Positions 36,361-48,906 of a DNA stretch of 64,000 nucleotides are shown in pieces; position 1 is the first letter of the stretch, and the number at the start of each line of letters is the position of its first letter. Made by a program: the position numbers and the translations under genes. The DNA is from Tomocerus qinae (Eukaryota; Arthropoda; Collembola; Entomobryomorpha; Tomoceridae). The DNA lies in NCBI GenBank assembly GCA_020055645.1, contig CM034546.1:129291875-129355874 (forward strand). Direction: 5' to 3'. Below the pieces are notes generated by a model. The model was given only the letters and a program-made list of their open reading frames with translations. It was not told where the DNA came from and did not search any database.

Positions 36361-37594
36361 AGTAATAATATTTTACTTCGAAATAATGATTTTCATCAGG
36401 CAGCAATTTTGAACTCATTTTGTAGCACTTTTTTCGGAATCCTGAATTTTCAAAAGGTGAAAGGAAAAGAACTATTCCTGTCAGTCACCGCCGTCCTTTC
36501 CTTAGTCCCTAGTCCCTACTACTCTATTTACTTGTTTTCAACTTTCACTGAGTTTATTCATGTATAACGTAAATGAGATTTTCAAATACGTGATCCAACT
36601 TAAACTTCCCAACTTAATTTTGAAAAAATTTCTCCCGCGTGATAAAATACCAATCAACACAAACGATATCATTATTAACTTCCTTGTTAAGTAGCAGTTT
36701 GTACTTCTAGCTTTATCACTTCACCCCTGTAATTTAATATTACTTCACCAAATACAATTCAATGGACCCACCTGTTGATCACGTACAATTTGGTTGAGAA
36801 TACTTGAGAGTGAGACGTTGACTTACTGGAGCTCCAACACTAACGTTGCATGAAGTTTTGAGTCTCACTTTTTCGGTTGTAGTTGTAGGCTTGTTGGGTA
36901 CTATTTTAATATGTATAAAATGTTGCTTTTTATTTTTTGTATTTAAGTTACAGTTGCTTGTAAATATGCATTAATTCGATGCCCGTTTAAATGTCAAATA
37001 ATATTAATTCCGGTTTGCGGTAAACTAAAATTGTTACTTAAAATGAACTTGTAATAAATATGTAATTCAGAAAAATTTAAGGTACCGATATGGTGGGATG
37101 TACGGTTGATGATTTCTTACGGAGTATATTATATGCAGGAAGATTTCGGTATTCGTATTCATAAACTTTATTACTAGGTATAATTTAATTGGTCGGCTAA
37201 CAAGGTGCAGCTGTGAAAGATGATACTACTCTATCAACAATTTACAATTAAAAACTACACAACTAATTATGGCATGCAATGTATTGTGGAAGTATGCCAG
37301 AGGTAAAGATTAAAAATGCAATTGTGGAAGAAAAGAGCTGAAGACCATAAATCTGCAATTTTATATCGAAGGAACAGAAAAAATTGTTTTTTTTTATTAA
37401 AATTAAAACCCAGATAAATCATCAAATTAAATTCATTCAGCAACACATAACAATGTAAAATCGAAGGTAACAGAAAACCCTTAAATATCTTTCGTAATTC
37501 TACTCTACAATTACTAACTAAAAATATATACAAATTCAGGTCAGACACCTACAAATAAAATAGAAGATGACAATTCTGGATAGCTGCGGCGGGT
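36361..37594. other. Non-coding part of the unit
   Basis: About 1.2 kb between the MITE and the piwi remnants, repeated in U2 and U3 and, diverged, in the right copy. It may hold the undiscovered first exon and promoter of the TPR gene: donor-like CCAGTAAGTC and CAACAGGTGGG occur on the minus strand near 36770-36850. No coding frame is supported. Confidence 0.4.
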
Positions 37595-38167
37595 TTATAA
37601 GAAGTGAAGATGGTGTGCGAGTGTCCGGCGTGCGTGTTTTCCGAGGAGGGAGAGTCCAGTCAAGAGTTACTTGTGTCCGTATTGACAGGAGAAGAGTGTG
37701 CGACAGTTCCGGACCAGTTGAAGTAGAGATTGCACATTTTGTACGAGATAATCCGATCCGGAGAAAGGCCTTGGTTGTCGTGCAGAACGCTGAATGATGT
37801 CGAACTCGCCGTCCCTCGCCGAGCAGTCCAGGAAACTAGGAAAAAGTCGTATCTGCATCAACAACAGAAAAACAAGACATTATAGTCAATTCATATTCTG
37901 GATAAGGTAAGAGATTCGTGGATAATTACTTCTGATAAACAATAAAAAATAAAAAAAATAATTAAAAAAAATTAATACAATTAAAAAATTAAAACAAATT
38001 GAATAATAATAAACTAATATAATAAACAAATAAACTAATAATAAACTAAAAACTTAAATAATAAAAAAATTAAAATAAATAATTACCAGAGTAGTAGGAT
38101 TGTAGGTGGAAGAAGTAGGTGGAAGAAGTAGGTGGACGTTGAGCAGATCGTAGCCCCAATGCTGAAG
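37595..38167 (-). pseudogene. piwi remnants (exon 10 and exon 7 pieces), U1
   Basis: Downstream of the piwi-tail frame, pieces of the piwi body survive. A block near 38090-38165 matches exon 7 (TTCAGCATTGGGGCTACG), fused directly onto exon 2 sequence. A block at about 37595-37853 matches exon 10 (NVLYDNQG-like VLHDNQGLSPDR, YKMCNLYFNWSG). Everything from mid exon 2 to mid exon 7 and exons 8-9 is deleted. The exon 10 frame is lost before the catalytic His, with small indels. It can serve at most as 3' UTR of the piwi-tail transcript. Confidence 0.8.
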
Positions 38168-38691
38168 TCAGTCCTCGTGTGTCGATTCCGGAAAGATATT
38201 CGGTCCTTGAGGTCGATTCTCACGATGAGCTCCGGGTTCAACTACAGCTGCCGGAATTTCCTCAGTTACTGATGGTGGCGGAGAAGAGGATGACGCTGAA
38301 CTCAAAGAGGATGCGGAAGAACTCAAAGAAGATGGTGGAGAATTCTTCTCCGCTTTGTTGCAACCAGGATCAGAGCTAAATAATAAATAAAATATACTTT
38401 TTAAGTGACAATTCAAGAATTTCATTATGTTACTTTAAAAGTTTAATTGGTTTAATCAAATACAAATGATTTCAAAAAATTAAATTGTGTGGTTAAAAAT
38501 GGCACTTACAGGTTGTCGGAGATATTCGATTCTGTGGTGTTTGCTTCGGGAATGTCCAAATCGTCTGTTGATTCCAGGTGTATTATAACCATTCCTGGGT
38601 AGATATGTTGGGCTCTGCCTCTGCCTCGTGCTCTATACATCGACCTCGGTTGACGTTGAGGCACCGGCGACGGGATTCGTGGGTAGCTCAT
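38168..38691 (-). CDS. Truncated Piwi N-terminal tail gene, U1
   Basis: Two exons, 38691-38510 and 38375-38168, joined by GT-AG in phase 2, give 129 residues. The start MSYPRIPSPVPQRQPR aligns with MSYPPPTPEPMGRGR of the full gene. RARGRGRA keeps the RG-rich, Tudor-binding type motif; a Ser-rich stretch (SSLSSSASSLSSASSSS) and GAHRENRPQGPNIFPES match exon 2. A stop follows ESTHED, just before the KxGTSG start of the core N domain. So the product would be only the disordered Piwi tail. A TATA box lies 180 bp upstream. The frame is kept in all four copies with the same exon lengths, including the diverged one. A decoy for Piwi-tail partners is a hypothesis; it may also be a well-preserved pseudogene. 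Confidence 0.6.
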
Positions 38692-38841
38692 CTTAGTGGA
38701 CAAAAGATCTTCGGAGTTGGGTAGAAAGTGTAGAAGTCGGTCGATCAGAGTTCAGCGATTAAGTTCTTGAGTGGAGAGAGGCGGCAGCAGGTCCAGGAGA
38801 GTTTCCTTGAGGTCAGTTCTCTCTGAAGATCGGCAGAATTG

Positions 38842-38875
38842 TGACTTTCCAGGCTCACCAACCTCCCTTTTTATA
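38842..38875 (-). promoter_or_regulatory. TATA promoter of the piwi-tail gene, U1
   Basis: TATAAAAAGGGAGG (38875 downward) with TCACAATTC 33 bp on, the same as at the full piwi gene. Confidence 0.6.
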
Positions 38876-39041
38876 CGATTTTCCAGAACAAAGAATCTGC
38901 CATCTTTCCATTTGAAAACATGGAGAACAAAGAGAGTCAGACCACGAGTGCTGGAATTTTCTTGGTACCGAGTATGTGATATGCAGATATCTCTGTACCA
39001 CGCAGTCTGTTCGTGACTCAAATAGACAAAAGAAAAAATTT

Positions 39042-39475
39042 AAATTAGGATGAATAATATTCAAATTAGGATGAATAATATTCAAATTAGGACGAATAAT
39101 ATTCAAATGAGAATGAATAATATTCAAATTAGGACGAACGATTGTAAATGAAAATGAATAATATTCAAATTAGGATTAAATGAAAATTAGGCTGAGTAAT
39201 ATTCAAATTAGAATTAAATGTAAATTAGGCTGAGTATTATTCAAATTGGAAATGGCGAATATTCAAATTAGGACGAACGATTGTAAATGAAAATGAATAA
39301 TATTCAAATTAGGATTAAATGAAAATTAGGCTGAGTAATATTCAAATTAGGATTAAATGTAAATTAGGCTGAGTATTATTCAAATTGGAAATGGCGAATA
39401 TTCAAATTAGGACGAACGATTGTAAATTAGAATGAATAATATTCAAATGAGGATTAAAATGCAAATTATGCAAAT
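39042..39475. repeat. AT-rich minisatellite, U1
   Basis: Units based on ATTAGGATGAATAATATTCA, with a higher-order block of about 145 bp present twice (containing GGCTGAGTATTATTCAAATT). It is related to the array upstream of piwi, but units are less regular and not multiples of three. Confidence 0.8.
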
Positions 39476-39558
39476 ATATTCAAAATTGAGAATTAACATG
39501 AAATGGCAGTGTAAGGAGGAGATGAGGGAAGATGACTAAAACAAAGGAATTTGGAGAG

Positions 39559-39594
39559 TATTTAAGGGACCTAATTGAGAGCCTTAAAATCAGT
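39559..39594 (+). promoter_or_regulatory. Candidate plus-strand promoter, U1
   Basis: TATTTAAG at 39559 and TCAGT with A at 39592, 33 bp apart, just before the hairpin array; same spacing as at 7425-7458. Confidence 0.5.
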
Positions 39595-39633
39595 CTTAAG
39601 CTGAACTCTCTGAAGGATGGAGCCAAGACTAAA

Positions 39634-40163
39634 AGTCTCCCCTGGGGACTCTAAACTATTCTCCGAATTTCGTTAGTCTACTCAGTGGACTCTAAACTAT
39701 TCCCCGGTTACCTTAAGTCTACTCTTTGGACTCTAAACTATTCCCCGGTTACCTTAAGTCTATCAATTGGACTCTAAACTATTCCCCGGTTACCTTAAGT
39801 CTATCAATTGGACTCTAAACTATTTCCCGGTTTTTTATAGTCTACTCAGTGGACTCTAAACTATTCCCTGGTTTTCTTAAGTCTATTCATTGGACTCTAA
39901 ACTATTCCCCAATTATCTTCAGTCTATTCTTTGGACTCTAAACTCTAAACTATTCCCCGGTTTTCTTCAGTATCCCCAGTGGACTTCAAACTATTTCCCG
40001 GTTTTTTTAAGTCTACTCATTGGACTTTAAACTATTCCCCGGTTATTTTAAGTCTATCCATTGGACTCTAAACTATTCCCCGGTTTTTTTAAGTCTACTC
40101 ATTGGACTCTAAACTATTCTCCAATTTTCTGTAGTCTACCCTGTGGACTCTAATTCCCCGACC
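39634..40163 (+). repeat. 41-bp hairpin minisatellite, U1 (about 13 units)
   Basis: Thirteen or so units of AGTCTA-loop-TGGACT followed by CTCTAAACTATTCCCCGGTT. The first unit reads AGTCTCCCCTGGGGACT: A to C on one side of the stem is matched by T to G on the other, a paired change that keeps the stem. Loops vary freely (CTCAG, CTCTT, TCAAT, TTCAT, TCCAT). Confidence 0.8.
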
Positions 40164-40947
40164 TCCGAAAGAATGTCTTTAGAATTTTGGAAGACTAACT
40201 AACTAACTACTAGTAATTAGTAAACTAACACTCACTAAAGTAGGCTTCAACACTTCGGAAATTAATTACTAGAGCAATAAACGAAGTATGTGATGAAGTT
40301 TGGTGTTAGAATGTCAACCAAAATCCATTTTTCTGTTTCTTTACTTATGAAGTGCAAATGATTTTGCAATTTCTACGTTTCGTAGTAGGTTAAAATTGGA
40401 TAGAACCCAAACTGCATGTAAGTAATTTATTATTACATGTAAAAATTATTATATGCGGTATTTAATATAAGGCTAATGTTCGGCAACTCGGTTCGGTTTA
40501 ACATGCGTTATATATAGGATAATACATTAGAAACAGGAACTCCCCATAAAGACCAAATTTCTTGCAGTGAAGCCTTAATATGTTGAGACAAACTTCAATT
40601 TATAGGTGCTGGATAAATAATATAGCAATATGATTTTAATTTACATAAATGCATATAATATGTATTAAGGTAAGAGCTTCAATAACTACACATACATCAA
40701 AATAATTGCAACTGCTTACTTCGTAACAAAATAATAGTGATATGAATCAATATAATTCATCACCAAAAAGTTTCAATAGCTTGTCAAAGTAAACTAATAT
40801 TATCCTGTCATCAATCAAATATCAAACTAATAAACAAAAAATCGTTCCTTAAGGGACGATATATTATATGCTACTAAATAATTAAAGTTAATTAATACCA
40901 AAACAAAACACATATTTGCAGATGAAAACTTGCGCAAAACAAAGAGT

Positions 40948-43900
40948 CTATTGGAAACCCTTCGGTGGAGGTTCATGTCGACTTTCCCTATTTTGATTTT
41001 GTCTGGCCCGAGCGTGAGGAGGAATGTATTTATTCTGCGTCGTCGGTGGGGAACCAACCTCAGCCGTGACTGCACCCGGTCCAAAACTGTTACTACCAAG
41101 AGTAGAAGCTTGTGGCCCATTGGAAGTTCCCCAAGAACCGGCATTCCAGAAGGTAGGCGTGTTATGTGAGCTACTGTGGTGTGTTCGTCTGTTCTTGTAT
41201 ATGTTTGTGGAATTTGACCTGCTTGCTTCTTCAATCTTTAACTTCAACCATTTTAATTTTTCTGCATCTTCGGGGGATGTCTCCATTTGTTTTATAATCT
41301 CCGCATTTACCTTGCCAAAGATTTGGTCTGCACTCCATTGCCACTTATAACGCTTAGGAATATTTTTTAAAGCCTGTGATAAATATTTAAATGAACAGCT
41401 TTCAAGAAAACGAAAACGATGAAAAATATTTTATAGCATAGCATTAGGCAATACATTAAAACCGTTTCTTTCATCCGAGGAAAGATTATGCCGGGTCCAG
41501 TACGAGACAGCTTTTGGCGTTTCCTCTATCATAACAAAATAATATCCTTCTAACAAACGGAGAGAATTTTTGTCCTTTTCAGTCCAGGCGTGGTCTAAAT
41601 CCCAAAACGATCTAAAGAAATTTTCAATTTGGTCTTGATTTTTTCTAGGAGAACCGAGCAACGTTTGAATCAAGTCAATCCGAGCAGGAAATTTCTTGGG
41701 GTACATTGAATACTTCACGATTGAAGAAATGTATCGCCTGTTCCACATCATTATTCTGTTACGAAATAAACCAAACATGACTCTATTAGGACTAGGTAAT
41801 ACAAACGATAAAGATATATACGTATAAGACCTAAAAAGTCAAAAAGTGTAAAATAGCTTTACCCGGGTAAGTAGAAATGTTCCCATTTTGTGATTTATTT
41901 TACTATTAGAAGGAAAGCGATCTACACTCAATCGGTATAAATTTTCAGCCAATTCATAATTACAATGGTTGTGAGGAAGTAAAGATAAAAATATTTCTCC
42001 GTATCTGACCGCTTCTTCTGCACCACAGGTTCCCCGTTCGAAAGAATCTCTAAAAGTGACATAATAAACAATATAAGATGTGATAATCTAACATTTAAAA
42101 TTACCACAGTATATAATGTTATATTTATTTATTGTTACATTGCTAGAGTCTTGATATACTCAACTGTTTCCTCTTCTGACAAAATTTTTTTGATCCCAAT
42201 GTCTAGAGGAAAACTAATTATTTCTTTGAATCTGTCCCTTAGAGATAAAATTTCCGCAAGGCATTGGCATAAACCAGAAACACAGGCAGCATTAAAATTG
42301 GGAATTGTAATAGAAAGGTCCACCGCTTTGACAATCGCATTTAACTCTTCTTTAACTTTATTTGGGTCGGGGCGGGGTACATAAAATCTTTGCTGACGCC
42401 TCAAATATCGCAACCTGTGGTACAATATATAAATCCAGTTCGGATTCTTGTCATCTAAGCTAGTAATCTGAAATATTAAATAAAAACTTTAATAAAAAAC
42501 TGTACAAAACATTCGAGAGTAAAATTCATAAATTAAATGAAATGTACCTTTTTCAAATCATTGAGCGAATCGTCAGACTTTTTGCGATCTGGAATCTGTT
42601 CATTTAGTAACCATTTGGATAAATAAACCATTGCTTTTCCTTTTTCACTAAGGTTATGAAAACTGGAGTCGAAACTTTCGTAGTCTTTTTCGGTTGTAAT
42701 TCCTAGCTTAAGGTTAGCATGAATCCGCAGCAGGCGACAGATATAGGTAATACCTTCTGCATATTCTGCGGAAAAAAAATATTCTCCGACATAGTATTGT
42801 GTCACGTATTCAACCCAAGATATATTTTTTGTAGCAAGATCCACATTTCCCCATTCGCATATTATATGCAAGAATGCTTCAACTAAGGGTGATACAGCAC
42901 TTTGTAAAGTTCTTTTATCATTAACAGAGTAATTCTCTTTCAATTCTTCTTCTGTTTGTTGATGCGGCACCCCAGTCTTTTCATATAAGGACTCAGTCAT
43001 TAGGGTAAACATCTTCGGTGTCACTTCGTAACAACCTAGCCAATTTATGAAATAAGTCTCGCATCTTTTCAGTTCATCTAGAATATTTTCACCCTTAGAT
43101 ATTCTGCATGACGTTTCAAGCAGTTTTGCTGTTTCCCTTTCCCAATTGGTTTGCCGTGGCTGGTCTTCCGTAGAAACTGCTGAAGCAACATCTGCAATTA
43201 AAAAAACATTTAATCCAACGTATATAGACAAGCTAATAGTATTTGTAACGAAAATATAAATAAAATAATTTTAGATACATTATTTTTATATAAAGTTTAC
43301 CTTGAATAACACAAATAATATTGAGATCAAATGCAAAATATTATCTTTATTTAGCTACCTGGTTCATTGTTCCAACTGAATGAAACGTTCATTTTCATGG
43401 CATTTTCAATCATGCATTTCAACAGAGTCAGTTTCTCTTTTTCGGAAACTGGAACAGATCTGTCTTGTAATCTTTTCAAAATTTCTTCACGAGCAACACT
43501 TAGGTTAACAAAATCAGGCCACCTTTTATACTTCTTTTTCAATCGAGCCAGCGTCTAAAAATATATTCAGATGATCTAATGTTAGAATTTCACCTTTTAA
43601 GAATCGTATTATTTTATTCAATACTAACAGCAGCACAAGTTACAAGTAGTTCTAATAAATAAATCTTACTGCAAAATCGATGAGAAGAAACTTCTTGTCC
43701 ACCTCGCACCGAAAATCCATTTGGATCCATTGCAGAAGTGCATTATCCACATCATCTTTCAATAAAAAATAGCAACCATGCAAGAAGTGTAAAGAATATA
43801 TTTCATGGCTTTTCCAGTTTCCACCTTCTTTCCAAATTGCATTAAAAACATTGTCAAGCTTTTCCGTGTTATTTTCTCGATCTTCCAAAAGAGTTTGTAT

Positions 43901-43948
43901 TATGTCGATCGACTTACGATAATCCTTTTCATTTTGTTGAAGAAATAT
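40948..43948 (-). pseudogene. TPR-like gene, copy 2 (chimeric)
   Basis: Same exon layout as copy 1. Its 5' half (above 42734) is nearly identical to copy 1; its 3' half matches copy 4, for example EEASRSNSTNIYKNRR in the last exon where copy 1 has EEANKPSPTNRR. The switch lies inside the coding exon at YICRLLRIHANLKLGI, so the gene is a left-right hybrid. It has two extra bases near 41715 and one missing near 41687 in the GYYF-block exon, a net frame change, so the product would be broken unless these are sequence errors. The tail again has KYIPPHARARQNQ. Confidence 0.7.
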
Positions 43949-44112
43949 CTGTTAAAATAAAATACAAAATAAATAAATACAATAACGTTTACACCCTTCT
44001 TCATTTATTTATTAATGATTGAATTTCTAATTTTAGCACAAGAAAATCAGAATTTAAATACCCCAATTATCATAATCAATAATCATAATAGGTCGTTGTT
44101 TAAAATACTAAA

Positions 44113-44308
44113 CAAGCACGTATCCAGAGGGGGGGCCGGGGGGGGCCGGGGGGGTCCGGGCCCCCCCTAAGTATCCAGAAAAAGGCAATTTTTTTGTCAA
44201 AAAAGGTGAAAAATCCAAAAAATTTTCGCGCACCGCGCGAATATGACTTGAATTTATCAATATATTTTGGTGGACCCCCCCTAGGTCAAATTCCTGGATA
44301 CGTGCTTG
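44113..44308. mobile_element. hAT-like MITE in U2
   Basis: Same 196-bp element and same ATACTAAA target duplication as in U1; carried along by the amplification, not a new insertion. Confidence 0.88.
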
Positions 44309-45551
44309 ATACTAAAAGTAATAATATTTTACTTCGAAATAATGATTTTCATCAGGCAGCAATTTTGAACTCATTTTGTAGCACTTTTTTCGGAATCCTG
44401 AATTTTCAAAAGGTGAAAGGAAAAGAACTATTCCTGTCAGTCACCGCCGTCCTTTCCTTAGTCCCTAGTCCCTACTACTCTATTTACTTGTTTTCAACTT
44501 TCACTGAGTTTATTCATGTATAACGTAAATGAGATTTTCAAATACGTGATCCAACTTAAACTTCCCAACTTAATTTTGAAAAAATTTCTCCCGCGTGATA
44601 AAATACCAATCAACACAAACGATATCATTATTAACTTCCTTGTTAAGTAGCAGTTTGTACTTCTAGCTTTATCACTTCACCCCTGTAATTTAATATTACT
44701 TCACCAAATACAATTCAATGGACCCACCTGTTGATCACGTACAATTTGGTTGAGAATACTTGAGAGTGAGACGTTGACTTACTGGAGCTCCAACACTAAC
44801 GTTGCATGAAGTTTTGAGTCTCACTTTTTCGGTTGTAGTTGTAGGCTTGTTGGGTACTATTTTAATATGTATAAAATGTTGCTTTTTATTTTTTGTATTT
44901 AAGTTACAGTTGCTTGTAAATATGCATTAAGTCGATGCCCGTTTAAATGTCAAATAATATTAATTCCGGTTTGCGGTAAACTAAAATTGTTACTTAAAAT
45001 GAACTTGTAATAAATATGTAATTCAGAAAAATTTAAGGTACCGATATGGTGGGATGTACGGTTGATGATTTCTTACGGAGTATATTATATGCAGGGAAGA
45101 TTTCGGTATTCGTATTCATAAACTTTATTACTAGGTATAATTTAATTGGTCGGCTAACAAGGTGCAGCTGTGAAAGATGATACTACTCTATCAACAATTT
45201 ACAATTAAAAACTACACAACTAATTATGGCATGCAATGTATTGTGGAAGTATGCCAGAGGTAAAGATTAAAAATGCAATTGTGGAAGAAAAGAGCTGAAG
45301 ACCATAAATCTGCAATTTTATATCGAAGGAACAGAAAAAATTGTTTTTTTTTATTAAAATTAAAACCCAGATAAATCATCAAATTAAATTCATTCAGCAA
45401 CACATAACAATGTAAAATCGAAGGTAACAGAAAACCCTTAAATATCTTTCGTAATTCTACTCTACAATTACTAACTAAAAATATATACAAATTCAGGTCA
45501 GACACCTACAAATAAAATAGAAGATGACAATTCTGGATAGCTGCGGCGGGT

Positions 45552-46124
45552 TTATAAGAAGTGAAGATGGTGTGCGAGTGTCCGGCGTGCGTGTTTTCCG
45601 AGGAGGGAGAGTCCAGTCAAGAGTTACTTGTGTCCGTATTGACAGGAGAAGAGTGTGCGACAGTTCCGGACCAGTTGAAGTAGAGATTGCACATTTTGTA
45701 CGAGATAATCCGATCCGGAGAAAGGCCTTGGTTGTCGTGCAGAACGCTGAATGATGTCGAACTCGCCGTCCCTCGCCGAGCAGTCCAGGAAACTAGGAAA
45801 AAGTCGTATCTGCATCAACAACAGAAAAACAAGACATTATAGTCAATTCATATTCTGGATAAGGTAAGAGATTCGTGGATAATTACTTCTGATAAACAAT
45901 AAAAAATAAAAAAAATAATTAAAAAAAATTAATACAATTAAAAAATTAAAACAAATTGAATAATAATAAACTAATATAATAAACAAATAAACTAATAATA
46001 AACTAAAAACTTAAATAATAAAAAAATTAAAATAAATAATTACCAGAGTAGTAGGATTGTAGGTGGAAGAAGTAGGTGGAAGAAGTAGGTGGACGTTGAG
46101 CAGATCGTAGCCCCAATGCTGAAG
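45552..46124 (-). pseudogene. piwi remnants (exon 10 and exon 7 pieces), U2
   Basis: Same deleted piwi body as in U1, with no difference that I can see in the exon-like parts. Confidence 0.78.
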
Positions 46125-46648
46125 TCAGTCCTCGTGTGTCGATTCCGGAAAGATATTCGGTCCTTGAGGTCGATTCTCACGATGAGCTCCGGGTTCAACT
46201 ACAGCTGCCGGAATTTCCTCAGTTACTGATGGTGGCGGAGAAGAGGATGACGCTGAACTCAAAGAGGATGCGGAAGAACTCAAAGAAGATGGTGGAGAAT
46301 TCTTCTCCGCTTTGTTGCAACCAGGATCAGAGCTAAATAATAAATAAAATATACTTTTTAAGTGACAATTCAAGAATTTCATTATGTTACTTTAAAAGTT
46401 TAATTGGTTTAATCAAATACAAATGATTTCAAAAAATTAAATTGTGTGGTTAAAAATGGCACTTACAGGTTGTCGGAGATATTCGATTCTGTGGTGTTTG
46501 CTTCGGGAATGTCCAAATCGTCTGTTGATTCCAGGTGTATTATAACCATTCCTGGGTAGATATGTTGGGCTCTGCCTCTGCCTCGTGCTCTATACATCGA
46601 CCTCGGTTGACGTTGAGGCACCGGCGACGGGATTCGTGGGTAGCTCAT
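46125..46648 (-). CDS. Truncated Piwi N-terminal tail gene, U2
   Basis: Exons 46648-46467 and 46332-46125, 129 residues, identical in sequence to the U1 copy. If expressed it would add dosage, not a new product. The TATA box lies at 46832-46825. Confidence 0.6.
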
Positions 46649-46998
46649 CTTAGTGGACAAAAGATCTTCGGAGTTGGGTAGAAAGTGTAGAAGTCGGTCG
46701 ATCAGAGTTCAGCGATTAAGTTCTTGAGTGGAGAGAGGCGGCAGCAGGTCCAGGAGAGTTTCCTTGAGGTCAGTTCTCTCTGAAGATCGGCAGAATTGTG
46801 ACTTTCCAGGCTCACCAACCTCCCTTTTTATACGATTTTCCAGAACAAAGAATCTGCCATCTTTCCATTTGAAAACATGGAGAACAAAGAGAGTCAGACC
46901 ACGAGTGCTGGAATTTTCTTGGTACCGAGTATGTGATATGCAGATATCTCTGTACCACGCAGTCTGTTCGTGACTCAAATAGACAAAAGAAAAAAATT

Positions 46999-47430
46999 TA
47001 AATTAGGATGAATAATATTCAAATTAGGATGAATAATATTCAAATTAGGACGAATAATATTCAAATGAGAATGAATAATATTCAAATTAGGACGAACGAT
47101 TGTAAATGAAAATGAATAATATTCAAATTAGGATTAAATGAAAATTAGGCTGAGTAATATTCAAATTAGAATTAAATGTAAATTAGGCTGAGTATTATTC
47201 AAATTGGAAATGGCGAATATTCAAATTAGGACGAACGATTGTAAATGAAAATGAATAATATTCAAATTAGGATTAAATGAAAATTAGGCTGAGTAATATT
47301 CAAATTAGGATTAAATGTAAATTAGGCTGAGTATTATTCAAATTGGAAATGGCGAATATTCAAATTAGGACGAACGATTGTAAATTAGAATGAATAATAT
47401 TCAAATGAGGATTAAAAATGCAAATTATGC
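46999..47430. repeat. AT-rich minisatellite, U2
   Basis: Same array as in U1, with the 145-bp block twice and one A-run length change near 47415. Confidence 0.8.
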
Positions 47431-47592
47431 AAATATATTCAAAATTGAGAATTAACATGAAATGGCAGTGTAAGGAGGAGATGAGGGAAGATGACTAAAA
47501 CAAAGGAATTTGGAGAGTATTTAAGGGACCTAATTGAGAGCCTTAAAATCAGTCTTAAGCTGAACTCTCTGAAGGATGGAGCCAAGACTAAA

Positions 47593-48122
47593 AGTCTCCC
47601 CTGGGGACTCTAAACTATTCTCCGAATTTCGTTAGTCTACTCAGTGGACTCTAAACTATTCCCCGGTTACCTTAAGTCTACTCTTTGGACTCTAAACTAT
47701 TCCCCGGTTACCTTAAGTCTATCAATTGGACTCTAAACTATTCCCCGGTTACCTTAAGTCTATCAATTGGACTCTAAACTATTTCCCGGTTTTTTATAGT
47801 CTACTCAGTGGACTCTAAACTATTCCCTGGTTTTCTTAAGTCTATTCATTGGACTCTAAACTATTCCCCAATTATCTTCAGTCTATTCTTTGGACTCTAA
47901 ACTCTAAACTATTCCCCGGTTTTCTTCAGTATCCCCAGTGGACTTCAAACTATTTCCCGGTTTTTTTAAGTCTACTCATTGGACTTTAAACTATTCCCCG
48001 GTTATTTTAAGTCTATCCATTGGACTCTAAACTATTCCCCGGTTTTTTTAAGTCTACTCATTGGACTCTAAACTATTCTCCAATTTTCTGTAGTCTACCC
48101 TGTGGACTCTAATTCCCCGACC
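47593..48122 (+). repeat. 41-bp hairpin minisatellite, U2
   Basis: Same thirteen units as U1. The candidate plus-strand TATA and TCAGT lie just before it (47518 and 47549). Confidence 0.8.
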
Positions 48123-48906
48123 TCCGAAAGAATGTCTTTAGAATTTTGGAAGACTAACTAACTAACTACTAGTAATTAGTAAACTAACACTCACTAAAGT
48201 AGGCTTCAACACTTCGGAAATTAATTACTAGAGCAATAAACGAAGTATGTGATGAAGTTTGGTGTTAGAATGTCAACCAAAATCCATTTTTCTGTTTCTT
48301 TACTTATGAAGTGCAAATGATTTTGCAATTTCTACGTTTCGTAGTAGGTTAAAATTGGATAGAACCCAAACTGCATGTAAGTAATTTATTATTACATGTA
48401 AAAATTATTATATGCGGTATTTAATATAAGGCTAATGTTCGGCAACTCGGTTCGGTTTAACATGCGTTATATATAGGATAATACATTAGAAACAGGAACT
48501 CCCCATAAAGACCAAATTTCTTGCAGTGAAGCCTTAATATGTTGAGACAAACTTCAATTTATAGGTGCTGGATAAATAATATAGCAATATGATTTTAATT
48601 TACATAAATGCATATAATATGTATTAAGGTAAGAGCTTCAATAACTACACATACATCAAAATAATTGCAACTGCTTACTTCGTAACAAAATAATAGTGAT
48701 ATGAATCAATATAATTCATCACCAAAAAGTTTCAATAGCTTGTCAAAGTAAACTAATATTATCCTGTCATCAATCAAATATCAAACTAATAAACAAAAAA
48801 TCGTTCCTTAAGGGACGATATATTATATGCTACTAAATAATTAAAGTTAATTAATACCAAAACAAAACACATATTTGCAGATGAAAACTTGCGCAAAACA
48901 AAGAGT

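Larger units (their letters stand above)
34778..42733. repeat. Tandem unit U1 (7956 bp)
   Basis: First of three almost identical head-to-tail units. The contents, read left to right, are the 5' half of TPR copy 1, a hAT MITE, piwi remnants, the piwi-tail gene with its promoter, both minisatellites, the plus-strand promoter, and the 3' half of TPR copy 2. Differences from U2 and U3 are a few substitutions and one-base changes in homopolymer runs. Boundaries are set inside the 8-bp GCGACAGA window shared by the left and right ancestral copies. Confidence 0.9.

Noticed and set aside
36238-36567. 109-codon frame starting MSKKVKNPKNFRAPREY, repeated in U2 and U3
   Set aside because: It starts inside the hAT MITE and runs into flanking non-coding DNA; no equivalent in the right copy.
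40827-41234. 135-codon frame in each TPR copy beginning MKKQAGQIPQTYTRT
   Set aside because: Shadow of the last TPR exon in another frame; the frame ending KGFQ continues the IPKRYKWEW exon and is the real one.
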